Below, piece after piece: positions 18,301 through 26,130 of a stretch of DNA of 64,000 bases (positions within the stretch are counted from its first letter, which is position 1; the number at the start of each line of letters is the position of its first letter). Source of the DNA: CAMASH01 sp041746635 (GTDB lineage: Bacteria; Verrucomicrobiota; Verrucomicrobiia; Chthoniobacterales; Terrimicrobiaceae); assembly GCA_041746635.1 (NCBI GenBank), contig JBGTGQ010000044.1, forward strand, positions 1-64,000, in the 5' to 3' direction. The notes below the pieces were generated by a model. It did no database searches. It worked only from the letters and a program-made list of their open reading frames with translations, and had not been told where the DNA came from. The position numbers and the translations under genes are program-made.

Positions 18301-18468
18301 GCGGTCGAGAAACTCGCCGGCCGCCTTGCGGGTGAAGGTGAGCGCGATGATGCGTTCGGCCGGTTCCCCGCGTTTGAGCAATTCCAGATACCGCGACACC
18401 AGCCGGTAGGTTTTTCCCGATCCGGCATTGGCGATGATGCGCTGGTTTTTAAGAGAAGAAAGAATCAT
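15352..18468 (-). CDS. addA: AddA-like UvrD-family helicase with C-terminal nuclease
   Basis: The protein of about 1038 residues has a superfamily 1A helicase core: Walker A NAGSGKT near residue 17, IIALTFTRKAAGEFLDRI (motif Ia), a DExx box LLDEFQDTSRLQW, FYVGDTKQAIYTWRGGDP (motif III/IV region), and VLTVHAAKGLDFDMVVLP (motif V). A PD-(D/E)XK nuclease segment near the C-terminus reads AELFDYKTDTGE. This is the AddA subunit style of AddAB double-strand break repair. The ATG at 18468 is preferred over a TTG at 18477 that lies in a repeat. Its AddB-like partner is 500 bases upstream in the operon, separated by an inserted gene. Confidence 0.88.
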   Translation of the reverse strand: MILSSLKNQRIIANAGSGKTYRLVSRYLELLKRGEPAERIIALTFTRKAAGEFLDRIFQRLREGTVAGDAESGLSAAECAAHLRQLIEKMPRLALGTLDSFFGRMVRAFPFECGLAGEITIMDGHALDLARREALDALFRGQADDEAFAAFLDLIRQQNRNSEGRNVTEALSREIDALHEGFLMTPTDRRWGEPSTIWPEGCALLTEENLPALTNSFERLVFESHADMEDEYRRHWESLFKEIRALRPGSTVPERAVKFALRALDPPAAAKDPGGFYLTVFRTKRFAFSSRERLMVASLGRGILRIELEGRLARSRALYDLVARFEQPYQELVRQAGRLTFADITGLLAAAEGAVWGGGAGRSFDRQQMDFRLDATYDHWLLDEFQDTSRLQWQALRNLVDEVVQSDTGRRSFFYVGDTKQAIYTWRGGDPWLFDEIAEHYNASGTQRIDIAEALDISRRSVPEILETVNALFDPAHLGRLQADLGFPQKTLDRWQSAWREHKPHDVTRDRGCFLWRSLEIGDEGKRETLDAEAARLISEIDPLGRGFTCGVLVQTNARAASVIEALRHAGIEARSEGRFNPCTDNDLGAALLSLLRAIAHPADTFSLRHVEMTPLWVLTGGDFEKFRLTTLRLIREQGFAGAIGQWVKNLPVTGHAFAVGRAGDFLAAAADFDSAHCGGTIDELVLALQNRSSMDDPAAGVVRVLTVHAAKGLDFDMVVLPDAGDGALASLRDDAPVYLHSEGGGGIRWGLDLPAKAVCAADPVLSVAYEKALAEDTYENLCGQYVAATRARRAVYVFSERLKESSNVKTFNRLLHESLPHGGGDFLAGNADWYREDARATPARQPLAIIALTGKPQIEARPASPSLPTVPSRRDAATLIAGNKALTTGTAVHQALALITWVDEDLPDFDSLSPAARKLVRDFLKSSAAQRLYTRPAQTHALWREQAFDVFVEGRWISGVFDRAVIYPDRAELFDYKTDTGEIGEAYREQMNLYRKSLAALTGFPREKISAFLVSVKSGRIQTVEDGGRPALAALAK

Positions 18469-18476
18469 TGGCCGCA

Positions 18477-18925
18477 AAAGAACGCAAAGAACTCAAAGAG
18501 AAGATTCGGAGGGAGGGGTTCCGCCACCGGTGGGATTCAGGATGTATTTTTTGATTTGGAATTTGTAGCTGCCGAAGTTGATCAGGAGACCGTCGCTGAT
18601 TCGGGAGGATTTGAGATAGCCGAGGATTTGCGCAGTATGCTCGTCCGCAAGACTGCGACACGCTTTCAGCTCAATCAGCAGGTATTCTTCGACAATCAGA
18701 TCGGCAAAATAATCCCCCAACATGGTTCCGTCCTCATCGTAAACCGGCAAAGGGTGTTGCGGTCGGACCTCCAAGTTCAATTTAGTCAGCCGATGAAAGA
18801 GCGCGTTCTCATAAACCTTCTCCAGCTGCCCATGCCCATGAAAACAATGAATGGAATAAGAAGTTTCCCGCACCTCATCACACAGCTCTTTTAGGTTCTT
18901 CATTTTTGAGTTCTTTGCGTTCTTT
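18477..18925. mobile_element. GxxExxY cassette bounded by perfect 21-bp inverted repeats
   Basis: The sequence at 18477-18497 (AAAGAACGCAAAGAACTC, then AAA) is repeated as an exact reverse complement at 18905-18925. The enclosed 407 bases hold only one gene, whose stop codon is inside the left repeat and whose ATG is 2 bases from the right one. The unit sits between addB and addA, genes usually adjacent. Related repeat sequence occurs at 36798-36876 and 47063-47097. It has no transposase and no target duplication that I can see. Confidence 0.7.
18493..18903 (-). CDS. GxxExxY protein (PD-(D/E)XK nuclease superfamily)
   Basis: With the ATG at 18903 the product is 136 residues, near the family norm. 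The name-giving motif is GQLEKVYENAL, followed by LPVYDEDGTMLGDYFADLIV and VEEYLLIELKACRSLADEHT, which give the D and ExK-type positions of the nuclease fold. GxxExxY proteins are small, common in Bacteroidota and Verrucomicrobiota, and of unknown role. Start and stop are tucked against the inverted repeats that flank it, so it looks like cargo rather than a repair-operon component. Confidence 0.88.
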   Translation of the reverse strand: MKNLKELCDEVRETSYSIHCFHGHGQLEKVYENALFHRLTKLNLEVRPQHPLPVYDEDGTMLGDYFADLIVEEYLLIELKACRSLADEHTAQILGYLKSSRISDGLLINFGSYKFQIKKYILNPTGGGTPPSESSL

Positions 18926-18960
18926 GGAAAGCCTGGCCTCACTCCGTTCGTTGCAGGTGG

Positions 18961-21729
18961 CTAATTGCCTTTTAGAAAAGTGATCGCGCCCGGGGTCAGC
19001 AAAGTGGCCGGGTCCTGACCGAGAAAAATCTCGTCGAAGTTCTCATATTGCGGCTCGCGCGGTGGCCAGAACACACCTCGCCGCACGCGATCCGCCACGG
19101 CGGCGGCGCATTGCATGGCCGAGTCGAAAAGAAAATCGTCCATGGCAAACTCGAAGATTCCGCTTTCCTCGATCTTTTCCGGCAGCAAAAAGTACCCTGC
19201 GAGGGCCGGAACCGGATCGTCCGGCCAGCGGTGTTGGGCCAGCGCGCGATAAAGCGGCAGTTGCAACTGACGCCAGCGGCGCTGTTTGTCCTCCAGCTCG
19301 AATTCCGCCTCGGGCAACTCGCACTCTCCGCCGGATTTCGCATAATGGGTTTCGGACGGAAGGTGCTTTTTTACACTCTTGTAGGTTTTGTAATCGAGAA
19401 TGCGGCGCTGACCGGTTTGCTCGTGAATTTCCACCCGGTCGATCTGGCCGGTGACCTCGAGTCCTCCCAGCGTCAGGGTTTCCCCGCTGACGAACGGCAC
19501 CTCGGCATCGATAATGCGCCACCCAGCGGCGCGTTCGGCCGCTTGAAGCTGGGCGAACTTGCGCAGGCGGGCACGCAGACTTTCCCGCTGCACCCGCACG
19601 GGCAGAGACCATTTTGCACCGAAGAGATCATGCAACACCCGGTCGAGTGCCGCGTGAACGTGACGGGCGATTTCCTCCGCGTCGCGCGAATCGCGAAGGG
19701 CTGTGTTCCGCGAAAAATCCTCGAGGGCGAGATGGAGGGCACTGCCGAAATCGAGGGCGTCCATCTCCGACTTTTGCGCATCGACCGTTTCCATTTTCAG
19801 CATCCGCTTAAAATAAAACCGCAGCGGACAATCCAGGTAGTCGCCAAACGAGGTCGCGCGCAGTTTTGTCGGCGGATCGATCGGCGGCACTTCCAACAGC
19901 CAGGCATTCTCCCGCGCATGCGCCACCCTCAGCGTGGGCGCAGGAGCAAAAAGTTCCCGCACCCGCGCTGGCAGATTTTCCTCCGCACAGCGGAAAAGCA
20001 GGCGCGAGGGCCGGGCCGGTTCGCCTTCCGCACCGGTGCGGCTGAGGGTGATTTTCACCTTCGCGGGCTCGCGGCAGGCCAGCAGGCAATGGAGCAAATA
20101 AACATCGCGGGAAAACCGCCTGGCATTTCCCGCCAGTCCCAGGGCGACGCGCAACGAGTCGGGCAAAAAGGGATGCCCGATCACATTCGCGGGCAGCGCG
20201 CCCTCCGTGCAGCCGCTGAGGACGAGCGCCTCGTGCGGCAGCCAAGGCGCTTCCAGCCAGCCGTTCAACTCGACCGCGTTTTCGTCGTGAAGACCGTACA
20301 CCACGGTAGATTGCGTTTCCGCGGCAAACAATTCCTCGTCTGTCTCGCCCTCATGGAGTGGCGATTCCAGCAAGCCGCGCAGGATTTCGCCCAAGGAAGC
20401 CAGCGCGGAAGAATTGACCACGTCGGCCCCGGCATAAATTTTCTCCAAAAAGGCCGGGAGTTTTTCCAGCGATTTGGCGGTGTCGAACGCGGCGCGCCAT
20501 TTTTCCGCGGTGGTGATCAGCTTGGACTCCAAGCCTGCGCCATCCTTGGACAACGCCTTTAACGCATCCGGCAAAAAAACCACCAGCGATTTGGTCGTGA
20601 GCTGATCGAGTGCTGTCAGGACGCCGCGCGGATTGAGTCCACTGGCGGGGCAGAAGGCTTGCAGAAAGACCGGATGCTCAGCCAGCGCGCGCAGGACGGC
20701 AAGGCGGCGGGTGCGGCAAAACGCAATCCAAAGCCTGGCAATGGCTGCGCATTCCAAACGGGCCAGCGGCTGGCCGGCCGGATCGAAAGCCTCACGTCCA
20801 TGCGCCTCGAGCGCCCGCTGATGATGCGGCAAAAGAGCGGAATCCGCCACGCACAACGCAGCCGGTCCGAGCAAGCGGGCCACCGCTTCGGCCTCGGAAG
20901 GTGGATCGGCCAAGGTGAGGATTTCGGGCAGAGCCAGATTTTTTTCGGACCAGAATTTCTCATCGGGACGGCCCCAGCCATCGAAGGGCGCGTCCCCGCA
21001 TTCCGGCGCATCAATCAGGATGGTGACCGGAACCGCCACAGCGCCAAGGTAGCGTTCCACCAATGGGCTGAGATCCGGCACTCCCGCAACAATGATGCGT
21101 TCGATGCCGGGCGGGGAACTGGCTTGAGTGACGGCTCTGAGGTGGGAGACGTTGGGATCAGAAAGCCCGGCTTTTTCCAGACATTCTCTGTAGCGGCGGT
21201 ACAGCGCCTCGATCTCGCGCCAGCGGTCTTCGTCCTGCGGACAAGCCCGCAAAATTTCCGGTGAGGAAGGAGTCAGCCCCGCCTCGGCCAGCAGCGAACA
21301 AACCTCCATCAGCGACTGACCAATGCGCAGAGCGGAGCGTTTGAGATCGGAAAAACCCGCGAGCAGAAGCGGAGACTTTTTCGGCGCGGTGCCGGAAATG
21401 ACACTGGCCCAGGCCAGGAGGCAGTCGCAGCGGCTGGCGGTGGATTCTTGAGTGTTCAAGCTGAGCAAACCCATCGGCGTCGTGAGCTGCGGGGGGAGCA
21501 CACCGGTTCCAGCATCCGCCGCCGCACGAGCCAGTTCGGCGCGGAGTCGGCGGGCGGCACCACTTGTCGGCAGGACCACGATGAAGCGGCTCAGATCAAC
21601 CGGGCGGGTGGAGGATAAATTCGCCTTCGGCTCAGATCTCCGGCCTCTGGCCTCCGGTTGCTGTGCCAGCCAACTCGCCGCCTTGTGAACAAGCGGTTCG
21701 GGTTCGGTGAGGAAATTGCGCTCCGGCAT
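18961..21729 (-). CDS. addB: AddB-like PD-(D/E)XK nuclease/inactivated helicase
   Basis: The ATG at 21729 gives about 922 residues. The middle has helicase-like relics (FIVVLPTSGAARRLRAEL near the start, PHEALVLSGCTEGALPANVI). The C-terminal nuclease has LRATSFGDYLDCPLRFYFKR and RRILDYKTYKSVKK. This fits the AddB subunit that pairs with AddA. No Walker A motif is visible, and the four-cysteine iron-sulfur cluster of Firmicute AddB is missing (only the cysteine in DCPLRF is present), so it belongs to a divergent class. The segment QPEARGRRSEPKANL near residue 25 may come from a repeat. Confidence 0.8.
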   Translation of the reverse strand: MPERNFLTEPEPLVHKAASWLAQQPEARGRRSEPKANLSSTRPVDLSRFIVVLPTSGAARRLRAELARAAADAGTGVLPPQLTTPMGLLSLNTQESTASRCDCLLAWASVISGTAPKKSPLLLAGFSDLKRSALRIGQSLMEVCSLLAEAGLTPSSPEILRACPQDEDRWREIEALYRRYRECLEKAGLSDPNVSHLRAVTQASSPPGIERIIVAGVPDLSPLVERYLGAVAVPVTILIDAPECGDAPFDGWGRPDEKFWSEKNLALPEILTLADPPSEAEAVARLLGPAALCVADSALLPHHQRALEAHGREAFDPAGQPLARLECAAIARLWIAFCRTRRLAVLRALAEHPVFLQAFCPASGLNPRGVLTALDQLTTKSLVVFLPDALKALSKDGAGLESKLITTAEKWRAAFDTAKSLEKLPAFLEKIYAGADVVNSSALASLGEILRGLLESPLHEGETDEELFAAETQSTVVYGLHDENAVELNGWLEAPWLPHEALVLSGCTEGALPANVIGHPFLPDSLRVALGLAGNARRFSRDVYLLHCLLACREPAKVKITLSRTGAEGEPARPSRLLFRCAEENLPARVRELFAPAPTLRVAHARENAWLLEVPPIDPPTKLRATSFGDYLDCPLRFYFKRMLKMETVDAQKSEMDALDFGSALHLALEDFSRNTALRDSRDAEEIARHVHAALDRVLHDLFGAKWSLPVRVQRESLRARLRKFAQLQAAERAAGWRIIDAEVPFVSGETLTLGGLEVTGQIDRVEIHEQTGQRRILDYKTYKSVKKHLPSETHYAKSGGECELPEAEFELEDKQRRWRQLQLPLYRALAQHRWPDDPVPALAGYFLLPEKIEESGIFEFAMDDFLFDSAMQCAAAVADRVRRGVFWPPREPQYENFDEIFLGQDPATLLTPGAITFLKGN

Positions 21730-21888
21730 GGGATGTTTAGTCTTTCTTTTGGAGGGGACAGGCGCAAGCCGCTTGCTGGGAAATTGAGGCTTTTGTGGCA
21801 GCGACAAATCCAGCCATGGCATTGCAATCCTAAGTGGATTCAAGGGTGATTGAGGAACCTGATTGACGGCTTTGCGCTAAATAAACAG

Positions 21889-21987
21889 CGTAATCGCCGC
21901 AAAAATGCGGCGATTACGCCTCCGATTCATCATATCACACTTGTTAATTGTTGCGTTTTGCGGTGAATAATCACTACAATCACCGCA
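21889..21987 (+). promoter_or_regulatory. Operator-like palindromes upstream of fic
   Basis: Two nested inverted repeats precede the fic start. A perfect 13-base palindrome (CGTAATCGCCGCA, loop AAAA) spans 21889-21918. An 8-base pair TGCGGTGA / TCACCGCA spans 21959-21987 and is centred about 30 bases before the ATG. Variants of GCGGNGA recur (GCGGCGAT, GCGGTGAA, GCGGCGAA). The Fic protein has a C-terminal winged helix, so autoregulation through these sites is plausible. The first could also be a terminator. Confidence 0.45.
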
Positions 21988-22002
21988 CAATTTGCGGCGA
22001 AT

Positions 22003-23118
22003 ATGAATTTTATCCACGAACTGCCTGATTGGCCAAATCTGAAATGGGACGATGCAAAATTGTCGCCATTGCTGGCGGACGTCCGCCACCGGCAAGGCCG
22101 TTTGCTCGGTCGGATGGAAGGTCTTGGCTTCCGGCTCCGTGCGGAAGCCACCCTGAGCACTCTTGCCGCCGACGTTATCAAGTCGAGCGCCATTGAGGGT
22201 GAAAAGCTTGATGCGGAACAGGTGAGATCTTCCATCGCGAGGCGATTGGGATTGGACTTTGGGGGGACGGCAGTAGCCAGCCGGAATGTTGAGGGTGTTG
22301 TTGAAATGATGCTCGATGCCACGCAAAAGTTTGCGGAACCACTGACAAGGGAGCGGTTGTTGAATTGGCCTGCCGCATTGTTTCCGACGGGGCGCAGTGG
22401 AATGCGGGAAATCACGGTTGGTGCGTGGCGTCCGGCTGAGGCCGGAGCGATGCAGGTTGTGTCCGGCCCCGTTGGTCGCGAGAAAGTTCATTTTGAAGCG
22501 CCTTCGGCTGATCGCCTTGACCAGGAAATGACAGGTTTTCTTGACTGGTTCACCGGGTCCACCGAAATGGATCCCGTCTTAAAAGCGGGGGTTTCGCATT
22601 TCTGGTTCGTAACCATCCATCCGTTTGAAGACGGAAACGGCCGCATTGGGCGGGCGATCGCTGATATGGCGCTAGCCCGCGCCGAAGGCACTCCCGAGCG
22701 GTTCTACAGCATGTCCTCGCAGATCGAAGCGGAGCGAAAGCAGTATTATCTGAATCTGGAGCAAAGCCAGCGAGGCGGAACGGATATCACCTCATGGCTG
22801 GAGTGGTTTCTGAACTGCCTGGGCCGTGCGGTCAATGGAGCAGAAGACAGCCTGAAAGGCATTTTGCGAAAAGCAAAACTCTGGGAACGGATTAACGAGG
22901 CAACCGTGAATGACAGGCAACGCAAGGTCATAAATCGGCTGCTGGATGGTTTTGAGGGCAAGCTTTCGACCTCGAAATATGCGAAACTCGCGAAATGCTC
23001 AACCGATACGGCGCTCCGTGATATCAAGGCATTGGGTGACCTTGGCGTTCTGATTCAGGATGAAGCTGGTGGACGAAGCACGAGTTATCATTTGGCCGGC
23101 ATGGAGGATCAAAAATGA
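22003..23118 (+). CDS. Fic family protein with inhibitory helix and C-terminal HTH
   Basis: The 371-residue protein has a DUF4172-like N-terminus, an inhibitory-helix motif S61-SAI-E65-G66 of the (S/T)xxxE(G/N) type, and the intact Fic motif HPFEDGNGRIGR at 206-217. It should transfer AMP or a similar group to a target hydroxyl and be held inactive by its own helix (class II Fic). The last 80 residues look like a winged helix-turn-helix (TSKYAKLAKCSTDTALRDIK). It stands alone after operator-like palindromes. The target is unknown. Confidence 0.9.
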   Translation: MNFIHELPDWPNLKWDDAKLSPLLADVRHRQGRLLGRMEGLGFRLRAEATLSTLAADVIKSSAIEGEKLDAEQVRSSIARRLGLDFGGTAVASRNVEGVVEMMLDATQKFAEPLTRERLLNWPAALFPTGRSGMREITVGAWRPAEAGAMQVVSGPVGREKVHFEAPSADRLDQEMTGFLDWFTGSTEMDPVLKAGVSHFWFVTIHPFEDGNGRIGRAIADMALARAEGTPERFYSMSSQIEAERKQYYLNLEQSQRGGTDITSWLEWFLNCLGRAVNGAEDSLKGILRKAKLWERINEATVNDRQRKVINRLLDGFEGKLSTSKYAKLAKCSTDTALRDIKALGDLGVLIQDEAGGRSTSYHLAGMEDQK

Positions 23119-23145
23119 TTCTCCAACGGGCGCTTTTAGCGGATG

Positions 23146-23532
23146 CTACATCCAAACAAGCTTCAAGGAACTAAGTCGAATCGCCATCGCTTGTTTGCTC
23201 ACTCCGTATCTTTTCGCTAGTATTGCTATGGCCTCTTCGTCATCCGCATGAATTCTCCCCATAGACTGGAGATCGTCTTCCAGGAATTTTTGCGGCATTA
23301 GCAATTCTGCGGCGAAGCGATTTGCCTCCATTTCGTGTTCATCTACACCTTCGCTTGTTTTTCGATCACGCATCTGCACTACCATTTCATCGACATGCAC
23401 TCCGCTGGTAGAGTGCAAAAGTAGATGAGCAAGTTCGTGCGCAATGGTGAATCTTTTACGAGTTGGCGGGTGATTGGAATTCATAGACAGCTTCCATTTT
23501 CGAGCCTTGGCGTCTTTGTGTCGCTTTGCCAT
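23146..23532 (-). pseudogene. ImmA/IrrE-type metallopeptidase, N-terminally truncated
   Basis: The C-terminal two thirds of an ImmA/IrrE domain are clear: NSNHPPTRKRFTIAHELAHL with the zinc HELAH motif, DEHEMEANRFAAELLMP with the third ligand, and a tail YGVSKQAMAIRLSSL. The usual first 50 or so residues are missing. Upstream of NSNHPP lies MAKRHKDAKARKWKLS, encoded by a repeat of the type CTTGGCGTCTTTGTGTCGC. Starts at 23532 or 23484 are possible. No XRE regulator partner is adjacent. Likely a broken gene. Confidence 0.7.
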
Positions 23533-23561
23533 AAACCGATAAAGCTGGCATTTTGGCTCCC

Positions 23562-23801
23562 ATGAAAACGACGCTCGAAATTCCCGACGAACTCTACCGG
23601 CAGGCCAAGGTGCAGGCCGCACACGAGAACCGGAAGATGAAGGATCTGGTGGTCGAGGGGCTGCGGCTCGTGCTCGGGCTGGCGAGGAAAACCCGGCCCA
23701 GGCACCTCCGCCGCATGACGAAAGCACCAGTTACGATCCGCAGGGGCAATGTGATTCCGGCACGGTCGAATGACGCGCTGGCCCTGCTGCTCGAGCGCTA
23801 G
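23562..23801 (+). CDS. VapB-like antitoxin (ribbon-helix-helix)
   Basis: The 79-residue product starts MKTTLEIPDELYRQAKVQAA, typical of ribbon-helix-helix antitoxins, followed by ENRKMKDLVVEGLRLVL. The tail is longer than usual and basic. It is followed directly by the 3' remnant of a PIN-domain gene, so it is probably an orphaned antitoxin of a decayed VapBC pair. Confidence 0.7.
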   Translation: MKTTLEIPDELYRQAKVQAAHENRKMKDLVVEGLRLVLGLARKTRPRHLRRMTKAPVTIRRGNVIPARSNDALALLLER

Positions 23802-23815
23802 GGCGAGCAGTTGCC

Positions 23816-23935
23816 GTGAAGTATCTCGCGGCATTTGCGAGCGTGATGGGATTGAAACTTGTGTCGTTCGACCGGGGCTTCTCGAAATTCAACAGCCTCG
23901 ACTTTCGCCTCCTGGCATTGGGCATCGCGAAATGA
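23816..23935 (+). pseudogene. VapC (PIN domain) 3' remnant
   Basis: The 39 codons from GTG 23816 read KYLAAFASVMGLKLVSFDRG and then FSKFNSLDFRLLALG, which is the C-terminal end of PIN-domain toxins (SFDRGF with the last acidic residue). The first 90 or so residues including the DTN-type active-site start are absent. The gap to the antitoxin is only 14 bases, so an internal deletion removed most of the toxin. Confidence 0.6.
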
Positions 23936-24054
23936 ACATCCCATTCAGTCCGAAGATTATTGTCCTGGAACCCTTTGTCCTATGCCTAAACTTAAGCTCG
24001 TGCCCCGTCAGTTTGGCGAGTGGAAGTTTAGGTCAAGCTCCGGTGTGAGTTTTT

Positions 24055-24918
24055 CTAGTTGGCCGGAGTGGCGGCGGGAGTCTCTTTTTTGACCAACTGC
24101 GGGGGACGGTCCATGGCGAGGAGTTCGGAAACGGTGACAAATTTGTAGCCCTTGGCCGTGAGGGTGTCGAAGACCTCGGGCATGGCGGCGACGGTGGTGG
24201 CGTGGATGTCGTGGGCCAGGATGATGGCACCGGGGTGGGTGTTTTGGATGATGCGGCTGGAAACGGTGGCGGCGTTGCGGTTTTTCCAATCGAGGGGATC
24301 AACGGACCAGAGGATGACTTTCATGCCGTATTGTTCATCGAAAAGTTTGTTCAGGCGGGCGCTGGTGGCGCCGTAGGGTGGACGCATGGTGGCGGGGCGG
24401 AGGCCGGTGGATTGGGCAATGGCGGCGTTGGTATTTTCCATCTGCTTGCGGAGGCTGTCCGCGCCGACGCCATTGAGGGCGACATGGCTCCAACTGTGAT
24501 TGCCGATTTCGTGGCCCTCGGCCGCGATGCGTTTCATGATGTCCGGGTATTCGGCGGCGCATTGTCCGACGACGTAGAAGGTGGCCTTGAGGCCACGCTG
24601 CTTGAGCATGTCGAGCAACTTGGGGGTGTGAACGGCGTGCGGTCCGTCATCAAAGGTGATGGCAATGTAGGGGCCGTCCACATTGCAGGAGTTGTAGGAG
24701 TGTTTGGCCGGTGCGGCGGCCACGGGTTTGGCCAAGCTGGCCGTGACGGTGGCGGGCTTGGATGGCGCGGAATCCGCCGAGGACGGACCCAGCGAGGGTT
24801 GGCGGGACATCTCATCCGGCGGCACGACAATCACCTGGGGTTCGGCTTGAGCGCAGGCGGATGGGCCGGTGGCGAGAAAAAAAACGGCCAGACCGAGGCC
24901 GGGGAAGAGACGTTTCAT
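24055..24918 (-). CDS. Secreted polysaccharide deacetylase (NodB domain)
   Basis: The ATG at 24918 gives 287 residues with a signal peptide (about 1-23) and a low-complexity Ala/Pro/Ser linker to residue 70. The NodB domain has motif 1 ITFDDGPH, motif 2 HEIGNHSWSH, motif 3 RPPYGATS, motif 4 LWSVDPLDWKN and motif 5 ILAHDIH, all intact. It should remove N-acetyl (or O-acetyl) groups from peptidoglycan or an exopolysaccharide in the envelope. It is a single gene with repeat-rich DNA upstream. Confidence 0.9.
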   Translation of the reverse strand: MKRLFPGLGLAVFFLATGPSACAQAEPQVIVVPPDEMSRQPSLGPSSADSAPSKPATVTASLAKPVAAAPAKHSYNSCNVDGPYIAITFDDGPHAVHTPKLLDMLKQRGLKATFYVVGQCAAEYPDIMKRIAAEGHEIGNHSWSHVALNGVGADSLRKQMENTNAAIAQSTGLRPATMRPPYGATSARLNKLFDEQYGMKVILWSVDPLDWKNRNAATVSSRIIQNTHPGAIILAHDIHATTVAAMPEVFDTLTAKGYKFVTVSELLAMDRPPQLVKKETPAATPAN

Positions 24919-25070
24919 GGTTCGATGAGCTTTCTGAGTGAAGATATGGCACGGTTTGGGGGGGAATCCCATGGGAATTTTCCACGGATGAACGTTTGAC
25001 ATCAACGGACCTTCCGCAAAAATTACACCTCAACTTGAACCTGAACGTAAACTCGCGAAAACCACTTGAT

Positions 25071-25095
25071 CGGAAAACTCACATTTTCCGCTACG
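25071..25095. repeat. Copy of the GGAAAACTCAC repeat
   Basis: CGGAAAACTCACATTTTCCG followed by CTACG matches, with one change, the right arm of the large palindrome at 26860-26919. It lies in the 224-base gap between the deacetylase and LysR genes, where I see no gene. The nearby AACTTGAACCTGAACGTAAA looks like another repeat type. Confidence 0.6.
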
Positions 25096-25142
25096 AAAAG
25101 AGAAACCACGTTTATGTTTAAGTTTTAAGAGTAAGCAATCAA

Positions 25143-26087
25143 TCAGCTCTTGCTCTTGTGGCGCGCGCGGGACGGCGCGGGGGTGCCGTTGATCGCGGTA
25201 TTTTCCAGCAAAAGCAGGAACTCGCGCAAGGCGGGGGAGATGCGGGCGGAATTCCGCACCAACGCGCCAAGGGGTCGCAACATGTCCGGGGCGTCAAACT
25301 CGATGGCGACCAGCGAGCCGGATTCCACTTCGTGGCGCACGGCGGTTTCCGGGACGATGGAGACGGCATTTTCCACTTCGACGGCGCGCTTGACCGTCTC
25401 GATGTTGTCAAATTCCAGCGCAAGCTTCACCCGTACGCCGGCCGAACGCAGCTTGCGGTCAATCTCCCGGCGAGTGGGCAGGTCGGGCTCGAAGGCGATG
25501 AATTTTTCCCCCTGCAGGGCGGAAAAAGCCAGGCGGCGGCGGGTGGACAGGGGATGGCCGGGCGGGCAGATGAGCACGAGGCGGTCGCTCCAAAATGGGA
25601 TCACCTTGAGTCCCCGGCGCGGGGCCGGATAAGCGACCAGGCCCAAGTCAGCCCGGCCTTCCAGCAGGCCGGTGTACACCTCGGAGGAGCGGCGGTATTC
25701 GACCCGCACTTCCACGTCGGGAAAACTCCGGCGAAAGGCCTTCAGATAGGGCGGCAACTCATGCAGCCCGATGCTGAAGATGGTGGCGATACGGAGTTCG
25801 CCAGCCACGACGTTTTGCAGCTTGTGAATGCGGCTGCCCAGGCCCTCCAGGGTGTCGAGAATTTCGCGGCTGGCCTCAAGGAAGGCGCGGCCCTCGGGCG
25901 TGAGGGAAAAATTTTTCCGCCCGCGCTCGATCAGCTTCACATGATAGCGCTGCTCGATGGTCCGCATCTGTTGGCTGACCGCGCTTTGGGTGATGCCGTT
26001 GATCTCGGCCGCCCGGGAGAAACTGGCAGTCTCCGCGAGGTCGGAAAAGACCTTGAAGGATTGGATTTGCATCGCGCGTCGGGGCAT
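25143..26087 (-). CDS. LysR-type transcriptional regulator
   Basis: A 314-residue protein (or 309 from the second ATG at 26072). The N-terminal winged helix reads MQIQSFKVFSDLAETASFSR, then AAEINGITQSAVSQQMRTIE; the effector domain follows from about residue 95 (GELRIATIFSIGLHELPPYL). The closest style is CysB/CbbR-like regulators. It is divergent from yggS with only 43 bases between starts, so it may control yggS as well as itself. Confidence 0.88.
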   Translation of the reverse strand: MPRRAMQIQSFKVFSDLAETASFSRAAEINGITQSAVSQQMRTIEQRYHVKLIERGRKNFSLTPEGRAFLEASREILDTLEGLGSRIHKLQNVVAGELRIATIFSIGLHELPPYLKAFRRSFPDVEVRVEYRRSSEVYTGLLEGRADLGLVAYPAPRRGLKVIPFWSDRLVLICPPGHPLSTRRRLAFSALQGEKFIAFEPDLPTRREIDRKLRSAGVRVKLALEFDNIETVKRAVEVENAVSIVPETAVRHEVESGSLVAIEFDAPDMLRPLGALVRNSARISPALREFLLLLENTAINGTPAPSRARHKSKS

Positions 26088-26130
26088 AAGATAAACTAAT
26101 GCCCTAGCATCGTAAATAAGACTTTTTCTT

